From Azoarcus sp. L1K30 (lineage in GTDB: Bacteria; Pseudomonadota; Gammaproteobacteria; Burkholderiales; Rhodocyclaceae): 64,000 nt of DNA. Location of the stretch: positions 2,807,199 to 2,871,198 of the forward strand of contig NZ_JAGRRD010000001.1 in assembly GCF_018122735.1 (NCBI RefSeq). Reading direction: 5' to 3'. The position numbers and the translations under genes are program-made. The notes below the pieces were generated by a model. It saw only the letters and a program-made list of their open reading frames with translations. It did no database searches and was not told the origin of the DNA. Positions 52,209 to 61,999 of the stretch are shown here, piece after piece (positions within the stretch are counted from its first letter, which is position 1; every line of letters starts with the position of its first letter).

Positions 52209-53663
52209 ATGCTGAACCTCAAGGATCCCGGCCTGCTGAGGCAGGCTTGCTACATCGACGGCCACTGGGTCGCCGCGGACAGCGGAGAAGCCTTTCCGGT
52301 CACCGACCCGGCTGACGGCCAGGTCATTGCCAGCGTACCCCGTGCGGGCGCGGCCGAAACCGAACGCGCCATCGCCGCGGCGCAGAAGGCCCTGCCCGCC
52401 TGGCGCGCACGCACCGCGGCCGAGCGCGCCCGCATCCTGCGGCGCTGGTACGAACTGATGCTCGCGCATCAGGACGACCTCGCACTCATCATGACGGCTG
52501 AGCAGGGTAAGCCGTTGGCCGAGGCGCGAGGCGAAATCGCCTATGCCGCAGCCTATCTCGAATGGTTCTCCGAAGAGGCCAAGCGCGCCTACGGCGACGT
52601 CATTCCCTCACCGTTCGCCGACCGCCGCATCGTGGTCACCAAGGAACCGGTCGGCGTCTGTGCGGCCATCACACCGTGGAATTTCCCCTCGGCGATGATC
52701 ACCCGCAAGGCCGGCCCTGCACTCGCGGCCGGCTGCACGATGATCCTCAAACCCGCCGAGCAGACCCCGCTGTCGGCGCTCGCACTGGCTGAACTGGCCG
52801 AGCGGGCCGGCGTGCCCGCGGGCGTGTTCAGCGTCGTCACCGGCGATGCGCGTGCCATCGGCGGTGTGCTCACCGCCAGCCCGGTGGTGCGCAAGCTCAC
52901 CTTCACCGGCTCGACCGAAGTCGGCCGTCTGCTGATGCAGCAGTGCGCGCCGACGATCAAGAAGCTGTCGCTCGAACTCGGCGGCAACGCCCCCTTCATC
53001 GTCTTCGATGACGCCGATCTCGACGCCGCGGTCGCCGGTGCCATGGCGTCCAAGTACCGCAACGCCGGCCAGACCTGCGTGTGCAGCAATCGCTTTCTGG
53101 TGCAGGAAGGCGTGTACCAAGCCTTTGCCGACAAGCTCGCCACCGCCGTGGCGGCTCTCAAGGTCGGCAAAGGCACGGAAGACGGCGTGACCCAGGGACC
53201 GCTGATCGATGAGGCCGCCATTGCCAAGGTCGAGTCGCTGGTCGCTGACGCCCTCAGCAAGGGCGCCCAGGTGGTGTCCGGTGGCTCCCGCCACGCGCTC
53301 GGCGGCACCTGGTTCCAGCCCACCGTGCTCACCGACACGACACCCGACATGGCGGTGGCGAAGGAAGAAATCTTCGGTCCTGTGGCCCCGCTGTTCCGCT
53401 TCCGCACCGAGGAAGAGGCAATTGCCATGGCCAACGACACCGAATTCGGTCTGGCCGCCTATTTCTACTCGCGTGACATTGGCCGCGTCTGGCGGGTCTC
53501 GGGCCAGCTCGAATACGGCATGGTCGGCATCAATACCGGCCTGATCTCGACCGAGGTCGCGCCCTTCGGCGGCGTCAAGAACTCGGGCCTTGGTCGCGAA
53601 GGTTCGCACCATGGGCTCGATGAGTACATGGAGTTGAAGTACCTGTCGATGGGCGGGCTTTAG
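52209..53663 (+). CDS. gabD: NAD(P)-dependent succinate-semialdehyde dehydrogenase
   Basis: The 484-residue aldehyde dehydrogenase has TPWNFPSAMITRKAGPALAA, FTGSTEVGRLL, catalytic Glu in SLELGGNAPFIVFDD and catalytic Cys in RNAGQTCVCSNRF, closest to GabD. Its position right after hpaI indicates that it oxidises the succinate semialdehyde from the aldolase to succinate. Confidence 0.9.
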   Translation: MLNLKDPGLLRQACYIDGHWVAADSGEAFPVTDPADGQVIASVPRAGAAETERAIAAAQKALPAWRARTAAERARILRRWYELMLAHQDDLALIMTAEQGKPLAEARGEIAYAAAYLEWFSEEAKRAYGDVIPSPFADRRIVVTKEPVGVCAAITPWNFPSAMITRKAGPALAAGCTMILKPAEQTPLSALALAELAERAGVPAGVFSVVTGDARAIGGVLTASPVVRKLTFTGSTEVGRLLMQQCAPTIKKLSLELGGNAPFIVFDDADLDAAVAGAMASKYRNAGQTCVCSNRFLVQEGVYQAFADKLATAVAALKVGKGTEDGVTQGPLIDEAAIAKVESLVADALSKGAQVVSGGSRHALGGTWFQPTVLTDTTPDMAVAKEEIFGPVAPLFRFRTEEEAIAMANDTEFGLAAYFYSRDIGRVWRVSGQLEYGMVGINTGLISTEVAPFGGVKNSGLGREGSHHGLDEYMELKYLSMGGL

Positions 53664-53743
53664 CACCGTCTTTCGTATCTGCGTAGCACCACCAGACACT
53701 CGCGCATCCGTTCGCGAGGCAATTCGATCATCAGGAGACAACC

Positions 53744-54775
53744 ATGAACACCCTGCGCCTTTCATCCCTCGCCCTGCTTGCCGGCTTTGTCGCGCTGCCC
53801 GCCGCCGCGCAGGAAGTCACGCTGAAAGTCAGCCACTTCCTGCCCGGCATGGCCCTCGCCCAGAAGGCCGTGCTCGAGCCCTGGTGCGAGGATCTCGGCC
53901 GCGCCTCGGCCGGACGCATCAAGTGCCAGTTTTTCCCATCGATGCAGCTCGGCGGCACGCCGGCGCAATTGCCCGACCTGGTGAAGAACGGTGTCGCCGA
54001 CATCGTATGGACCGCGCCGGGCTATTCGGCGGGCCGCTTCCCCAAGACCGAAGCGCTCGAGCTGCCGGGCGTGCTGCCGTTGGGTGGTGTTGCGCAAGGA
54101 CGGGCGATCTGGCCCTTCTTCGAACAACACCTGCAAGCTGAATACGGTGCATTCAAGGTGCTTGCCATGCACGGCGACGGGGGCATGAACATCCACACGG
54201 CGAAGACGGCGATCAAATCCGCCGACGACCTCAAGGGCCTCAAGCTGCGCGCGCCGAACCGCACCATCGCCCGCACCCTGACCGTGCTCGGTGCCACACC
54301 GGTGGCGATGCCGCCCGCACAGATGACCGAAGCCATTTCCAAGGGTGTCGTCGATGGCGCGTCCGCGGTATGGGAGGTCATCGTGCCCACCAAACTCGAC
54401 GAGGTCACGCACTTCCACATGGAAACCCCGGCCGATCAGCCGGCGATGGGCTCGACCATTCTGACCGTGCTGATGAACAAGGAACGTTATGCGGCCCTCC
54501 CCGCCGATCTGCGCGACATCATCGACCGCTACAGCGGCATGGCACTGGTCGAGCGTTTCGGCCAGGCGTGGGATGGTGCGATCACCGGCGCACGCGACAA
54601 GGTGAAGGCCGCCGGTCACACGGTGACCCAGGTTGAAGGCGCTGCCTACACCACCATGCGCGAACGTGCGCTCCCGGTCGAACAGGAGTGGATTGCCGAC
54701 GCCAAGGGCAAGGGCTTCGACGGCGCCGTACTGGTTGCCGCCGCCCGCGACGCCGCCGCCAAGACCCGCCCCTGA
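53744..54775 (+). CDS. TRAP transporter substrate-binding protein (DctP type)
   Basis: The 343-residue periplasmic protein has signal peptide LSSLALLAGFVALPAAA and DctP features VSHFLPGMALAQKAVLEPWCEDLGRAS, GTPAQLPDLVKNGVADIVW, the ligand-arginine region LRAPNRTIARTLTVLG, and EAISKGVVDGASAVWEV. It is the likely binding partner of the permeases at 43098-44983, although ten genes separate them. Confidence 0.92.
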   Translation: MNTLRLSSLALLAGFVALPAAAQEVTLKVSHFLPGMALAQKAVLEPWCEDLGRASAGRIKCQFFPSMQLGGTPAQLPDLVKNGVADIVWTAPGYSAGRFPKTEALELPGVLPLGGVAQGRAIWPFFEQHLQAEYGAFKVLAMHGDGGMNIHTAKTAIKSADDLKGLKLRAPNRTIARTLTVLGATPVAMPPAQMTEAISKGVVDGASAVWEVIVPTKLDEVTHFHMETPADQPAMGSTILTVLMNKERYAALPADLRDIIDRYSGMALVERFGQAWDGAITGARDKVKAAGHTVTQVEGAAYTTMRERALPVEQEWIADAKGKGFDGAVLVAAARDAAAKTRP

Positions 54776-54844
54776 TACCGAACCCACCTCCCCCATGGCC
54801 GTTGCCCGGTTCAGGGCAGCGGCCCCCATTCTGAGGAACAGCCG

Positions 54845-55615
54845 ATGTCGAACACCAAACGCTACTACGAACACCCCGCCCGCTTCGGCGACACCGAATG
54901 GCAGGCCCGCGTGCAGCTTGCCGCGATGTACCGCATCTTTGCCTATCTCAAGTGGGACGAATCGATCTACAACCATATCTCGCTGCGCGTGCCTGGCGAA
55001 CCCGGTCACTTCCTGATCAACCCCTTCGGTCTGCATTACTCGGAAGTGTGCGCATCCAATCTGGTCAAGATCGACATCGACGGCAACATCATCGGCCATG
55101 CCGATTGGCCGATCAATCCGGCTGGTTTCACCTTTCATAGCGCGATCCATGCAACGGTGCCGGACGGCCACTGCGTGATGCACGTCCACACCACGGCAAC
55201 CCAGGCCGTGTGCTGCCTGAAGGACGGGCTGTCGTTCAGCAACTTCTATGCGGCACAGCTCTACGGCAAGATCGCCTACCACGACTTCGAGGGCATTACC
55301 GTCCATCTGGACGAAGGTCAGCGCATCCTCGCCAGTGCGGGCGACAAACCCGTGCTGCTGCTGCGCAACCACGGACCGGTCGTGATCGGCGCAACCCTGG
55401 CACAGGCCTTCTCGCTGATGTGGCTGGTCAATCGCGCCTGCGAGATTCAGCTCGCCACCCAATCCATGGGACAGGCGCTTGAATTGCCGACGCCGGTTCT
55501 GGAAAAATGCGTGGCAGACTCGCTGAACTTCGATCCCAAGTACGGCGCCGGAGAAGACGCCTTCGCCGCCTTTGTCCGCCTGGTCGAAAGGCAGGACCCA
55601 GGCTTTCGTCACTGA
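54845..55615 (+). CDS. Class II aldolase/adducin family protein
   Basis: The 256-residue protein has SIYNHISLRVPG, FLINPFGLHYSEV, the zinc ligands of HVHTTATQAV (about 111) and LLRNHGPVVIG. It belongs to the fuculose-aldolase-like group; the substrate is unknown. GAGGAA precedes the ATG. It may act on a hydroxylated side product of aromatic or tyrosine catabolism, but no step of the hpa route requires it. Confidence 0.85.
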   Translation: MSNTKRYYEHPARFGDTEWQARVQLAAMYRIFAYLKWDESIYNHISLRVPGEPGHFLINPFGLHYSEVCASNLVKIDIDGNIIGHADWPINPAGFTFHSAIHATVPDGHCVMHVHTTATQAVCCLKDGLSFSNFYAAQLYGKIAYHDFEGITVHLDEGQRILASAGDKPVLLLRNHGPVVIGATLAQAFSLMWLVNRACEIQLATQSMGQALELPTPVLEKCVADSLNFDPKYGAGEDAFAAFVRLVERQDPGFRH

Positions 55616-55657
55616 GCACCCGGTTTCGGCCCTCCCGCCACGGGTGAAGGAGCAGGA

Positions 55658-56632
55658 ATGAAGATCTGCCTGTACGGCGCCGGCGCGGTCGGCGGCCTTA
55701 TCGGGGCACGCATTGCCGCCACCGGTCAACCCTTGTCGGTGGTCGCACGCGGCTCGACGCTGGCCGCGCTGCAGCACGACGGCCTCGGCCTTCAGCAAGT
55801 GGATGGCCGCCGCCACTTCGCGGTCACTGCGGTGGCCGACCCTGGCGAACTGGGGCCGCAGGATCTCGTGATCGTTGCCGTCAAGGAGCCGGCGATGGCC
55901 GCCGTCGCCGAGGCCATCGGGCCGCTGATCGGGCCCGACACCAAGGTGATGACGGCCATGAACGGCGTGCCGTGGTGGTTCTTCGACGGCCTGCCCGGGC
56001 CGCTGGCCGGCGCCACCCTTACCAGCGTCGACCCCACGGGCGAACTGCGCAGTCGCATCCCCTCCGCACAGGTCATCGGTTGCGTCGTGCATATCGCGTG
56101 CGCCACCCTGTCGCCTGGCGTCAGCCTGCACAAGATGGGCAACGGGCTGGTCATCGGCGATGCCACCGGCCCCGTCACGGTGGCCACCCGGGCGGTGGCC
56201 GGTCTGCTCACCGCGGCCGGCTTTGATCTCACCGTGTCCGATCGCATCCAGCGCGACATCTGGTTCAAGCTGTGGGGCAACATGACCATGAACCCGGTAT
56301 CGGCAATCACCGGCGCCACCAGCGACCGCATCCTCGACGACGAACTGGTCGAATCCTTTTGTGTGCGGGTCATGGAAGAGGCCGCCGCCGTGGGCGAGCG
56401 CATCGGCTGCCCGGTGGCACAGAGTCCGGCCGAGCGTAACGCGGTCACGCGCAAACTGGGCGCGATGAAGACCTCGATGTTGCAGGACGTCGAGGCCGGC
56501 CGCGCGTTAGAGATTGATGCGCTGCTCGGCGTGGTGCACGAGATCGCCGGCAAGGCAGGCGTCGAGGTGCCCAACATCGCTGCCCTGCTCGGCCTGGTGA
56601 GGCTCTTTGCCCGCACCCGCGGGCTGTATTGA
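55658..56632 (+). CDS. 2-dehydropantoate 2-reductase-like protein (PanE/ApbA family)
   Basis: The 324-residue protein has the nucleotide motif ICLYGAGAVGGLIGARIAATG (about 3-22), VIVAVKEPAM, NGVPWWFFDG, and the C-terminal helix IWFKLWGNMTMNPVSAITGATSDRILDD typical of the ketopantoate reductase family. GAAGGAGCAGGA precedes ATG 55658. The location at the end of a catabolic cluster suggests a different 2-keto acid; ketopantoate is not excluded. Confidence 0.85.
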   Translation: MKICLYGAGAVGGLIGARIAATGQPLSVVARGSTLAALQHDGLGLQQVDGRRHFAVTAVADPGELGPQDLVIVAVKEPAMAAVAEAIGPLIGPDTKVMTAMNGVPWWFFDGLPGPLAGATLTSVDPTGELRSRIPSAQVIGCVVHIACATLSPGVSLHKMGNGLVIGDATGPVTVATRAVAGLLTAAGFDLTVSDRIQRDIWFKLWGNMTMNPVSAITGATSDRILDDELVESFCVRVMEEAAAVGERIGCPVAQSPAERNAVTRKLGAMKTSMLQDVEAGRALEIDALLGVVHEIAGKAGVEVPNIAALLGLVRLFARTRGLY

Positions 56633-56637
56633 AATGC

Positions 56638-56662
56638 AGGCGCGCCTATCAGGGCGCGCCTT
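56638..56662. terminator. Hairpin terminator between convergent panE-like gene and hppD
   Basis: GGCGCGCC (56639-56646) and GGCGCGCC (56653-56660) form a perfect 8-bp stem with a six-base loop, flanked by A and TT. It lies 6 bp after one stop and 21 bp before the other, so it may serve both directions. Confidence 0.65.
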
Positions 56663-56682
56663 CCATGCCGAACGCGCCGGTA

Positions 56683-57762
56683 CTATTCCGGGATCGTGAT
56701 TGCGCCGCGCCGGATCTGGTCGCGTTCAAGCGATTCGAACAAAGCCTTGAAATTGCCCTCGCCAAAGCCATCGTCACCCTTGCGCTGGATGAACTCGAAG
56801 AACACCGGCCCGAGTAGGGTCTCGGAGAAGATCTGCAGCAACAGGCGGCGCTTGCCACCTTCGGTGCTGCCATCGAGGAGGATGCCGCGGGCGCTCAGTT
56901 CCGCCGCGTTCTCACCATGGCCGGGCAAGCGCTCGTCGAGCATCTCGTAATAGGTGGCCGGGGGCGCCGTCATCAGCGGAATGCCGGCAGCACGCAGCTT
57001 GTCCACACTGGCGATGAGATCGTCGGTGAGCAGCGCCACGTGCTGGATGCCTTCGCCGTTGAACTTCATCAGGAACTCCTCGATCTGCCCCGAGCCCTTC
57101 GACGCCTCTTCGTTGAGCGGAATGCGGATCTTGCCGTCCGGTGCGGTCATCGCACGCGAAGTCAGGCCGGTGTACTCGCCCTTGATGTCGAAGTAGCGAA
57201 TCTCGCGGAAGTTGAAGATGCGCTCGTAGAAGCTTCCCCAATGGTTCATGCGGCCGCGATAGACGTTGTGCGTCAGGTGGTCGATGAGCTTGAAGCCATG
57301 CCCGACCGGATGCCGATCGACGCCTTCGATGAAGTTGAAGTCGATGTCGTAGATCGAGGTGCCGTCGCCGTAGCGGTCGATCAGGTACAGCGGCGCGCCG
57401 CCAATGCCCTTGATCGCTGGCAGGCGCAGCTCCATCGGGCCGGTCGGCATGTCCATCGGCTGGGCACCGAGCTCGATCGCGCGTCTGAACGCAAGATGCG
57501 CATCGCGCACGCGAAACGCCATGCCGCAGGCTGACGGCCCGTGCTCGGCGGCGAAATAGGCCGGAATGCTGCGCGGCTCTCGATTGACGATGAAATTGAT
57601 ATCACCCTGACGGTACAGGGTGACGTCCTTCGAGCGGTGCTGCGCCACGCGGGAAAAGCCCATCATCTCGAAGATGGGTTCGAGCACGTTGGGAATGGGC
57701 GAGGCGAATTCGACGAACTCGAAGCCCATGAGGCCCATCGGATTTTCAAAAAGGTCAGCCAT
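56683..57762 (-). CDS. hppD: 4-hydroxyphenylpyruvate dioxygenase
   Basis: The 359-residue protein has the metal ligands His162 (LIDHLTHNV), His241 ([10 protein letters not shown]) and Glu323 ([19 protein letters not shown]), within one residue of the classical HPPD positions. It converts 4-hydroxyphenylpyruvate to homogentisate. It is convergent with the hpa-side cluster and feeds a different ring-cleavage route than hpaD. GAGCAAG lies upstream of ATG 57762. Confidence 0.96.
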   Translation of the reverse strand: MADLFENPMGLMGFEFVEFASPIPNVLEPIFEMMGFSRVAQHRSKDVTLYRQGDINFIVNREPRSIPAYFAAEHGPSACGMAFRVRDAHLAFRRAIELGAQPMDMPTGPMELRLPAIKGIGGAPLYLIDRYGDGTSIYDIDFNFIEGVDRHPVGHGFKLIDHLTHNVYRGRMNHWGSFYERIFNFREIRYFDIKGEYTGLTSRAMTAPDGKIRIPLNEEASKGSGQIEEFLMKFNGEGIQHVALLTDDLIASVDKLRAAGIPLMTAPPATYYEMLDERLPGHGENAAELSARGILLDGSTEGGKRRLLLQIFSETLLGPVFFEFIQRKGDDGFGEGNFKALFESLERDQIRRGAITIPE

Positions 57763-58202
57763 TGTCTTGCTCCTGATAGCGAATGGTTCGGGTGGACCGC
57801 AGTCCAGGGTCGAAACGGCCTATCGGAACAAGGGGGGCGCACACGGCACCCCGCGCACACTGCGTGCGAGGTGATCGCCCACGAACAGCTCACTACCCCG
57901 TCCATGCCCGCGCGGCTGCGCTGAGCAGTCGTGGCAGCGAACCGGTGAACCGGGCTTGGGCATGCTGTGGTCTCCGCGGTGGCATGGGCGCGCTTGCGCC
58001 CTTGTTATTCGTTATAGTCCAACTACTTTAACACCACTGAAGACGAACGTCGTTCCCCCGAGGGGGACCGGGGCGCCCGGTGCGCCGCCAATCTCATCAG
58101 CCAGAACATTTGCATGTCCCGGACAACAGGGTAATAGTCCTGCTGCAAGCACCGCCAAGAGCGGGCACCTCACCCCCACACGCGAACCAACAAGGAGAGC
58201 CG
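57763..58202. other. Gene-free stretch between hppD and the AlaX gene
   Basis: No gene is supported. It should hold divergent promoters of hppD and the editing-protein gene. A short inverted repeat TCCCCC-GA-GGGGGA lies near 58050-58070. No regulator site is recognised. Confidence 0.5.
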
Positions 58203-58910
58203 ATGACCGAACGTCTTTTCCATGCCGACAGCTATGCCCAGGCCTGCGACGCCATTGTCACCCGCAGCGAACCGGGCATCATCGAACTCGACCGCACCGT
58301 GTTCTACCCCACCGGCGGCGGCCAGCCCGGCGACATCGGTACATTGATCCTCGAGGACGGCAGCCGCCTCGAGGTGACCGACACGATCAAGGGCGATAGC
58401 GAGACCATCGTGCACCGCGTCGACGCCGCTGCCCCGGTGCCCGGCCCCGGCACCCGGCTGCGGGCAGAGATCGACTGGCCCCGGCGGCACACCCTGATGC
58501 GCTATCACACCTGCCTGCACCTGCTGTGCGCAGTGGTTGATGCTCCGGTGACCGGCGGCAAGATGGCCGTGGACAAGGCCCATCTCGACTTCGACATCGA
58601 CATGGACAAACTGGTCGCTGCCGATATCGAAGCCGCGCTCAACGCCCTCATCGCGCGCGACCAGGCGGTGGAAACCGGATCGATCAGCGATGCGGAGCTC
58701 GACGCCAATCCAGGGTTGGTGAAGACCATGTCGGTACAGCCGCCGCGCGGACAGGGCAGCGTGCGCACCATCCGCGTCGGAGACATCGATTACCAGCCCT
58801 GCGGCGGCACCCATCTGCGCCACACCCGCGAGATCGGCACGGCCAGCGTGGTCAGAATCCGCTCGGAGGGCAAACGCAACAAGCGCGTGACGATCGTCCT
58901 CAATCGCTGA
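58203..58910 (+). CDS. Alanyl-tRNA editing protein (AlaX family)
   Basis: The 235-residue protein has TVFYPTGGGQPGDIGTL, the zinc-binding HTCLH pair in LMRYHTCLHLLCAV and the second pair CGGTHLRHT, the defining pattern of free-standing AlaX editing domains. It removes Ser or Gly from mischarged tRNA-Ala. Start supported by AAGGAGAGC before ATG 58203. Confidence 0.92.
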   Translation: MTERLFHADSYAQACDAIVTRSEPGIIELDRTVFYPTGGGQPGDIGTLILEDGSRLEVTDTIKGDSETIVHRVDAAAPVPGPGTRLRAEIDWPRRHTLMRYHTCLHLLCAVVDAPVTGGKMAVDKAHLDFDIDMDKLVAADIEAALNALIARDQAVETGSISDAELDANPGLVKTMSVQPPRGQGSVRTIRVGDIDYQPCGGTHLRHTREIGTASVVRIRSEGKRNKRVTIVLNR

Positions 58911-58994
58911 ACCCGCCCGCCGCTGTCTGCGATGCATCCGGAGGACTTGGCCACGATCAAGAAAACTGCGCCGACGCGGTGCTAGGATCCGTTC

Positions 58995-60422
58995 ATGGAT
59001 CCGACGCCCTCACACAATTTCCCCGACCTGCGCGCGCGCCTGGCGGCCTTGCTCGACATGCTCGAAACCGGGCTGGTCGAGCGCCGCCAGGCGGTTCGCC
59101 TGAGCCTGCTCGGCGCGCTTGCCGGCGAACATACGCTGCTGATCGGCCCGCCGGGCACCGCCAAGAGCGAACTGGCGCGGCGCCTGCACACCGCGTTTGC
59201 CAATGCCCGCTATTTCGAGCGCCTGTTGACCCGCTTCTCGGTACCCGAAGAGCTGTTCGGCCCGTTGTCGATCAAGGCCCTCGAAGAGGACCGCTACGAG
59301 CGCCACACCGCCGGCTTCCTGCCCGACGCCTCGATCGCCTTCATCGACGAAGTATTCAAGGCCAACAGCGCCATCCTCAACGCGCTGCTGACGCTGCTCA
59401 ACGAGCGCGAGTTCGACAACGGCGCCGGCCGCCAGCACTGTCCGCTGATCAGTGTGGTCGGCGCCACCAATGACGTCCCCGAGGACGAAGTGGCGGAGGC
59501 CTTTTTCGACCGCTTCCTGTTGCGTCTGCCGGTCGCACCGGTCAGCGCAGGCGGCTTTGCGCAGCTGCTGCAGACCCTGCACGGCGCGAACTGGACGGCG
59601 CCTCCCGCGGCGCTGCGCCTGGACACCACGGATCTCGACGCGCTGGCCAGCAGGGCCGGCAAGGTCGTTCTGGCCGTAGACGTGGGGGCGATCCTCGCCG
59701 AACTGCGCGCGCATTTCGCCGCAGAAGAAATCTATGTTTCCGACCGCCGCTGGGTCAAGGCCGTGTGGTGGCTGCGTATCGCCGCTGCGTGCGAAGGCCG
59801 CGCAACGGTGGCGGTGTGGGATCTGCTCCTGCTCCCGTGCTGCACCGCGCCCGATGCGCCGCGCCAGGCCGCGGTCGCCGAGTGGCTGCAGGCCCGTCTC
59901 GGTGTGCGCGAGGCATTCTCGCCACCGCGGCTGACACGGGTGATCGAAGCCTTCGAGGCGCAGCTCGACGCCGAATCGAAAGCCAACGAACTCGACTACG
60001 ATGCTTCCGGACGCCTGCGCTTCTCCGCGACCGAACTCGCCGACGAGATTGGCGACGCCAAGGGCGGCGCCGGCGCACTGCGCATGCGCTACAACCGTCG
60101 GCGTCGTTACGGCGCCTGTCACATTGCGGCGCGTACCGGCCAGATCGATGCCCTGCTCGCCCGCATCGCAGGCTATGCCGACGAACTCGCCGCGCAGCGC
60201 GATGACCTGGCGGCCTACCTCGACAACAGTCTGTGGCTGGACCCCGTGCTCGGCCAGCGCGTAGACACCAATCTGGCGGCCGTGGCCACGGCGCTGGACA
60301 GTCTGCGACAGCGTGCAGAGGCGGCGCGCGAAGGCTTTACCCGCCTGCCCCGCCTGCCCGACAACGAAGACGATGGCAACGTGCCCGACCCCATCGCCGA
60401 GCCCCTGCCACACGCGCCGTGA
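58995..60422 (+). CDS. MoxR-family AAA ATPase, RavA-like
   Basis: The 475-residue protein has Walker A LLIGPPGTAKSEL (about 51-63), the segment RFSVPEELFGPLSIKALEEDRY, Walker B IAFIDEVFKANSAILNALLTLLNER, sensor VVGATNDVPEDE and an arginine-finger region AFFDRFLLRL. A long C-terminal helical part follows. It is the ATPase of a MoxR-VWA pair; its stop overlaps the next gene's GTG. RavA itself works with ViaA on metal-dependent respiratory enzymes; the client here is unknown. Confidence 0.88.
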   Translation: MDPTPSHNFPDLRARLAALLDMLETGLVERRQAVRLSLLGALAGEHTLLIGPPGTAKSELARRLHTAFANARYFERLLTRFSVPEELFGPLSIKALEEDRYERHTAGFLPDASIAFIDEVFKANSAILNALLTLLNEREFDNGAGRQHCPLISVVGATNDVPEDEVAEAFFDRFLLRLPVAPVSAGGFAQLLQTLHGANWTAPPAALRLDTTDLDALASRAGKVVLAVDVGAILAELRAHFAAEEIYVSDRRWVKAVWWLRIAAACEGRATVAVWDLLLLPCCTAPDAPRQAAVAEWLQARLGVREAFSPPRLTRVIEAFEAQLDAESKANELDYDASGRLRFSATELADEIGDAKGGAGALRMRYNRRRRYGACHIAARTGQIDALLARIAGYADELAAQRDDLAAYLDNSLWLDPVLGQRVDTNLAAVATALDSLRQRAEAAREGFTRLPRLPDNEDDGNVPDPIAEPLPHAP

Positions 60423-61999
60423 ACCCCGTGCCTCCCCAAGCGCGCCTGTTCGAGGCGCGCGAGCGGCGCCTGGCCGCACTCGACGCCTTGTCGCGCAAAC
60501 TGTGGCTGGGTGGCATGACCCATGCCGAAGGCCAGCTCGAGCCACGCCTGGAAGGGCTGTGCCTGTTGCACGATGCCCTGTTCGCCGGGCAGTTGCCGCC
60601 TGCCGCCGTCTGGCCCTGGCCGCCGCCTCCGCTGACCGACGAACTGCACGCGACGCTGCAAGCGCTCACACTGCCGGCCTACTGTCGGGATCAGTCTGAC
60701 TTGAGCGTCACGGTGCTGATGAGTGCGCTCTTCCACCTTGATTTCATCGTCGACTACCGCGATCGCGGTGCGGACCCATGCCAGGCGAGCCGAATGGCAC
60801 TGGAGGCCTTTGCCGCCGACTGGCAGACGCGATGCGGCGAGATCGACGAATTGGTCGAGGTCTTCGGCAGCTTGCCCGACGGCAGCAAGAACACGCACTG
60901 GGACAGCCTGCGCGGCACCTTGCGCAGCGAGGGCTGGCAGGAGGTCCTGCGCATCCGTCGACTGATCGAAAAACTGCCGGAGTTGAGCCAGCTGATTCGC
61001 CGCCTCGGCCGCAGCCGCACCACCGACGAACCCGACCGCCACAGCCAGCGTCCGGTCGAGCGCATGGACGCGGCCATCGCCCGCCTGCCACAGGCGCGCA
61101 GCGTGCACATCCCCGATCTCCCCGGCGAGACCCGCGGCATCAAGCGCTCCGAGCGCATCGCGCGCATGTTGCCAGCCGAAGCCATGCTCCTGGGCCATCC
61201 ACGCTTGCGCCTCGTGTGGCATGCACGTCGGGCCGAGCGTACGCTGCTCGCCTACGACGACGATGAGCGCATGGAGGAGCTGCACCAGCGGCAGGCGCCG
61301 ACGCCGCGTCCGTCGCCACAAGCCGCGCCGGCGCGCCGGCTGGAGATGGGCCCACTGCTGATCTGTGTCGACACCTCGGGGTCGATGCAGGGCGGCGCCG
61401 AAGCGGTGGCCAAGGCCACCGTACTCGAGGCGGTACGCGCCGCTCACGCACAACAGCGCGACTGCCACGTTTTCGCCTTCGGCGGCCCGGACGAGGTGGT
61501 GGACATGGCGCTTGGCGTCGATGCCGGCGGCATCGAACGCCTGACGCGCTTTCTCTGCCAGACCTTTCGCGGCGGCACCGACATCTGCGGGCCGCTCGAG
61601 CACGCGATCGACAAGCTGGAAGACACCCGCTGGCAGCTGGCCGACCTGCTGCTGGCCTCGGACGGCGAATTCGGCGCCACCCCTGCCGTCGTCGCCCGCC
61701 TCAACCAGGCCAAGCAGACACAAGGTTTGCGTGTGCAGGGCATCCTCATCGGCGACCGCGAAACCGTCGGTCTGCTCGAAATAGCGGACGACATCCTGTG
61801 GGTGCGCGACTGGCGCCGTTTCGGCCATTCAGACGCAGACTCGCCGGTGCATTCGAAGAGCCTGACCGCGCTCTACTTTCCCGGGGCGCTGCGCAGCCCA
61901 GAAAACCGGCGCGCCACCGTCACCGGCGACACCGCCTCGGCCGCCGTCCGTGCCGGCCTGCACCGCGGCGAGACGCCCCCGAACCAGGAGACATCGTGA
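60419..61999 (+). CDS. VWA-domain protein, ViaA-like
   Basis: The 526-residue protein carries a C-terminal von Willebrand A domain with the MIDAS motif DTSGSM (about 320) and GGTDICGPLEHAI plus LLASDGEFG as further metal-site segments. The N-terminal 300 residues are mainly helical (LMSALFHLDFIVDYRDRG). GTG 60419 overlaps the ATPase stop (GTGA), so they are a coupled partner pair. Confidence 0.88.
   Translation: MNPVPPQARLFEARERRLAALDALSRKLWLGGMTHAEGQLEPRLEGLCLLHDALFAGQLPPAAVWPWPPPPLTDELHATLQALTLPAYCRDQSDLSVTVLMSALFHLDFIVDYRDRGADPCQASRMALEAFAADWQTRCGEIDELVEVFGSLPDGSKNTHWDSLRGTLRSEGWQEVLRIRRLIEKLPELSQLIRRLGRSRTTDEPDRHSQRPVERMDAAIARLPQARSVHIPDLPGETRGIKRSERIARMLPAEAMLLGHPRLRLVWHARRAERTLLAYDDDERMEELHQRQAPTPRPSPQAAPARRLEMGPLLICVDTSGSMQGGAEAVAKATVLEAVRAAHAQQRDCHVFAFGGPDEVVDMALGVDAGGIERLTRFLCQTFRGGTDICGPLEHAIDKLEDTRWQLADLLLASDGEFGATPAVVARLNQAKQTQGLRVQGILIGDRETVGLLEIADDILWVRDWRRFGHSDADSPVHSKSLTALYFPGALRSPENRRATVTGDTASAAVRAGLHRGETPPNQETS

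Noticed and set aside
53762-56131. Minus-strand frame of 789 codons over dctP, the class II aldolase and the reductase gene
   Set aside because: Three supported genes on the plus strand occupy it; no domain is seen.
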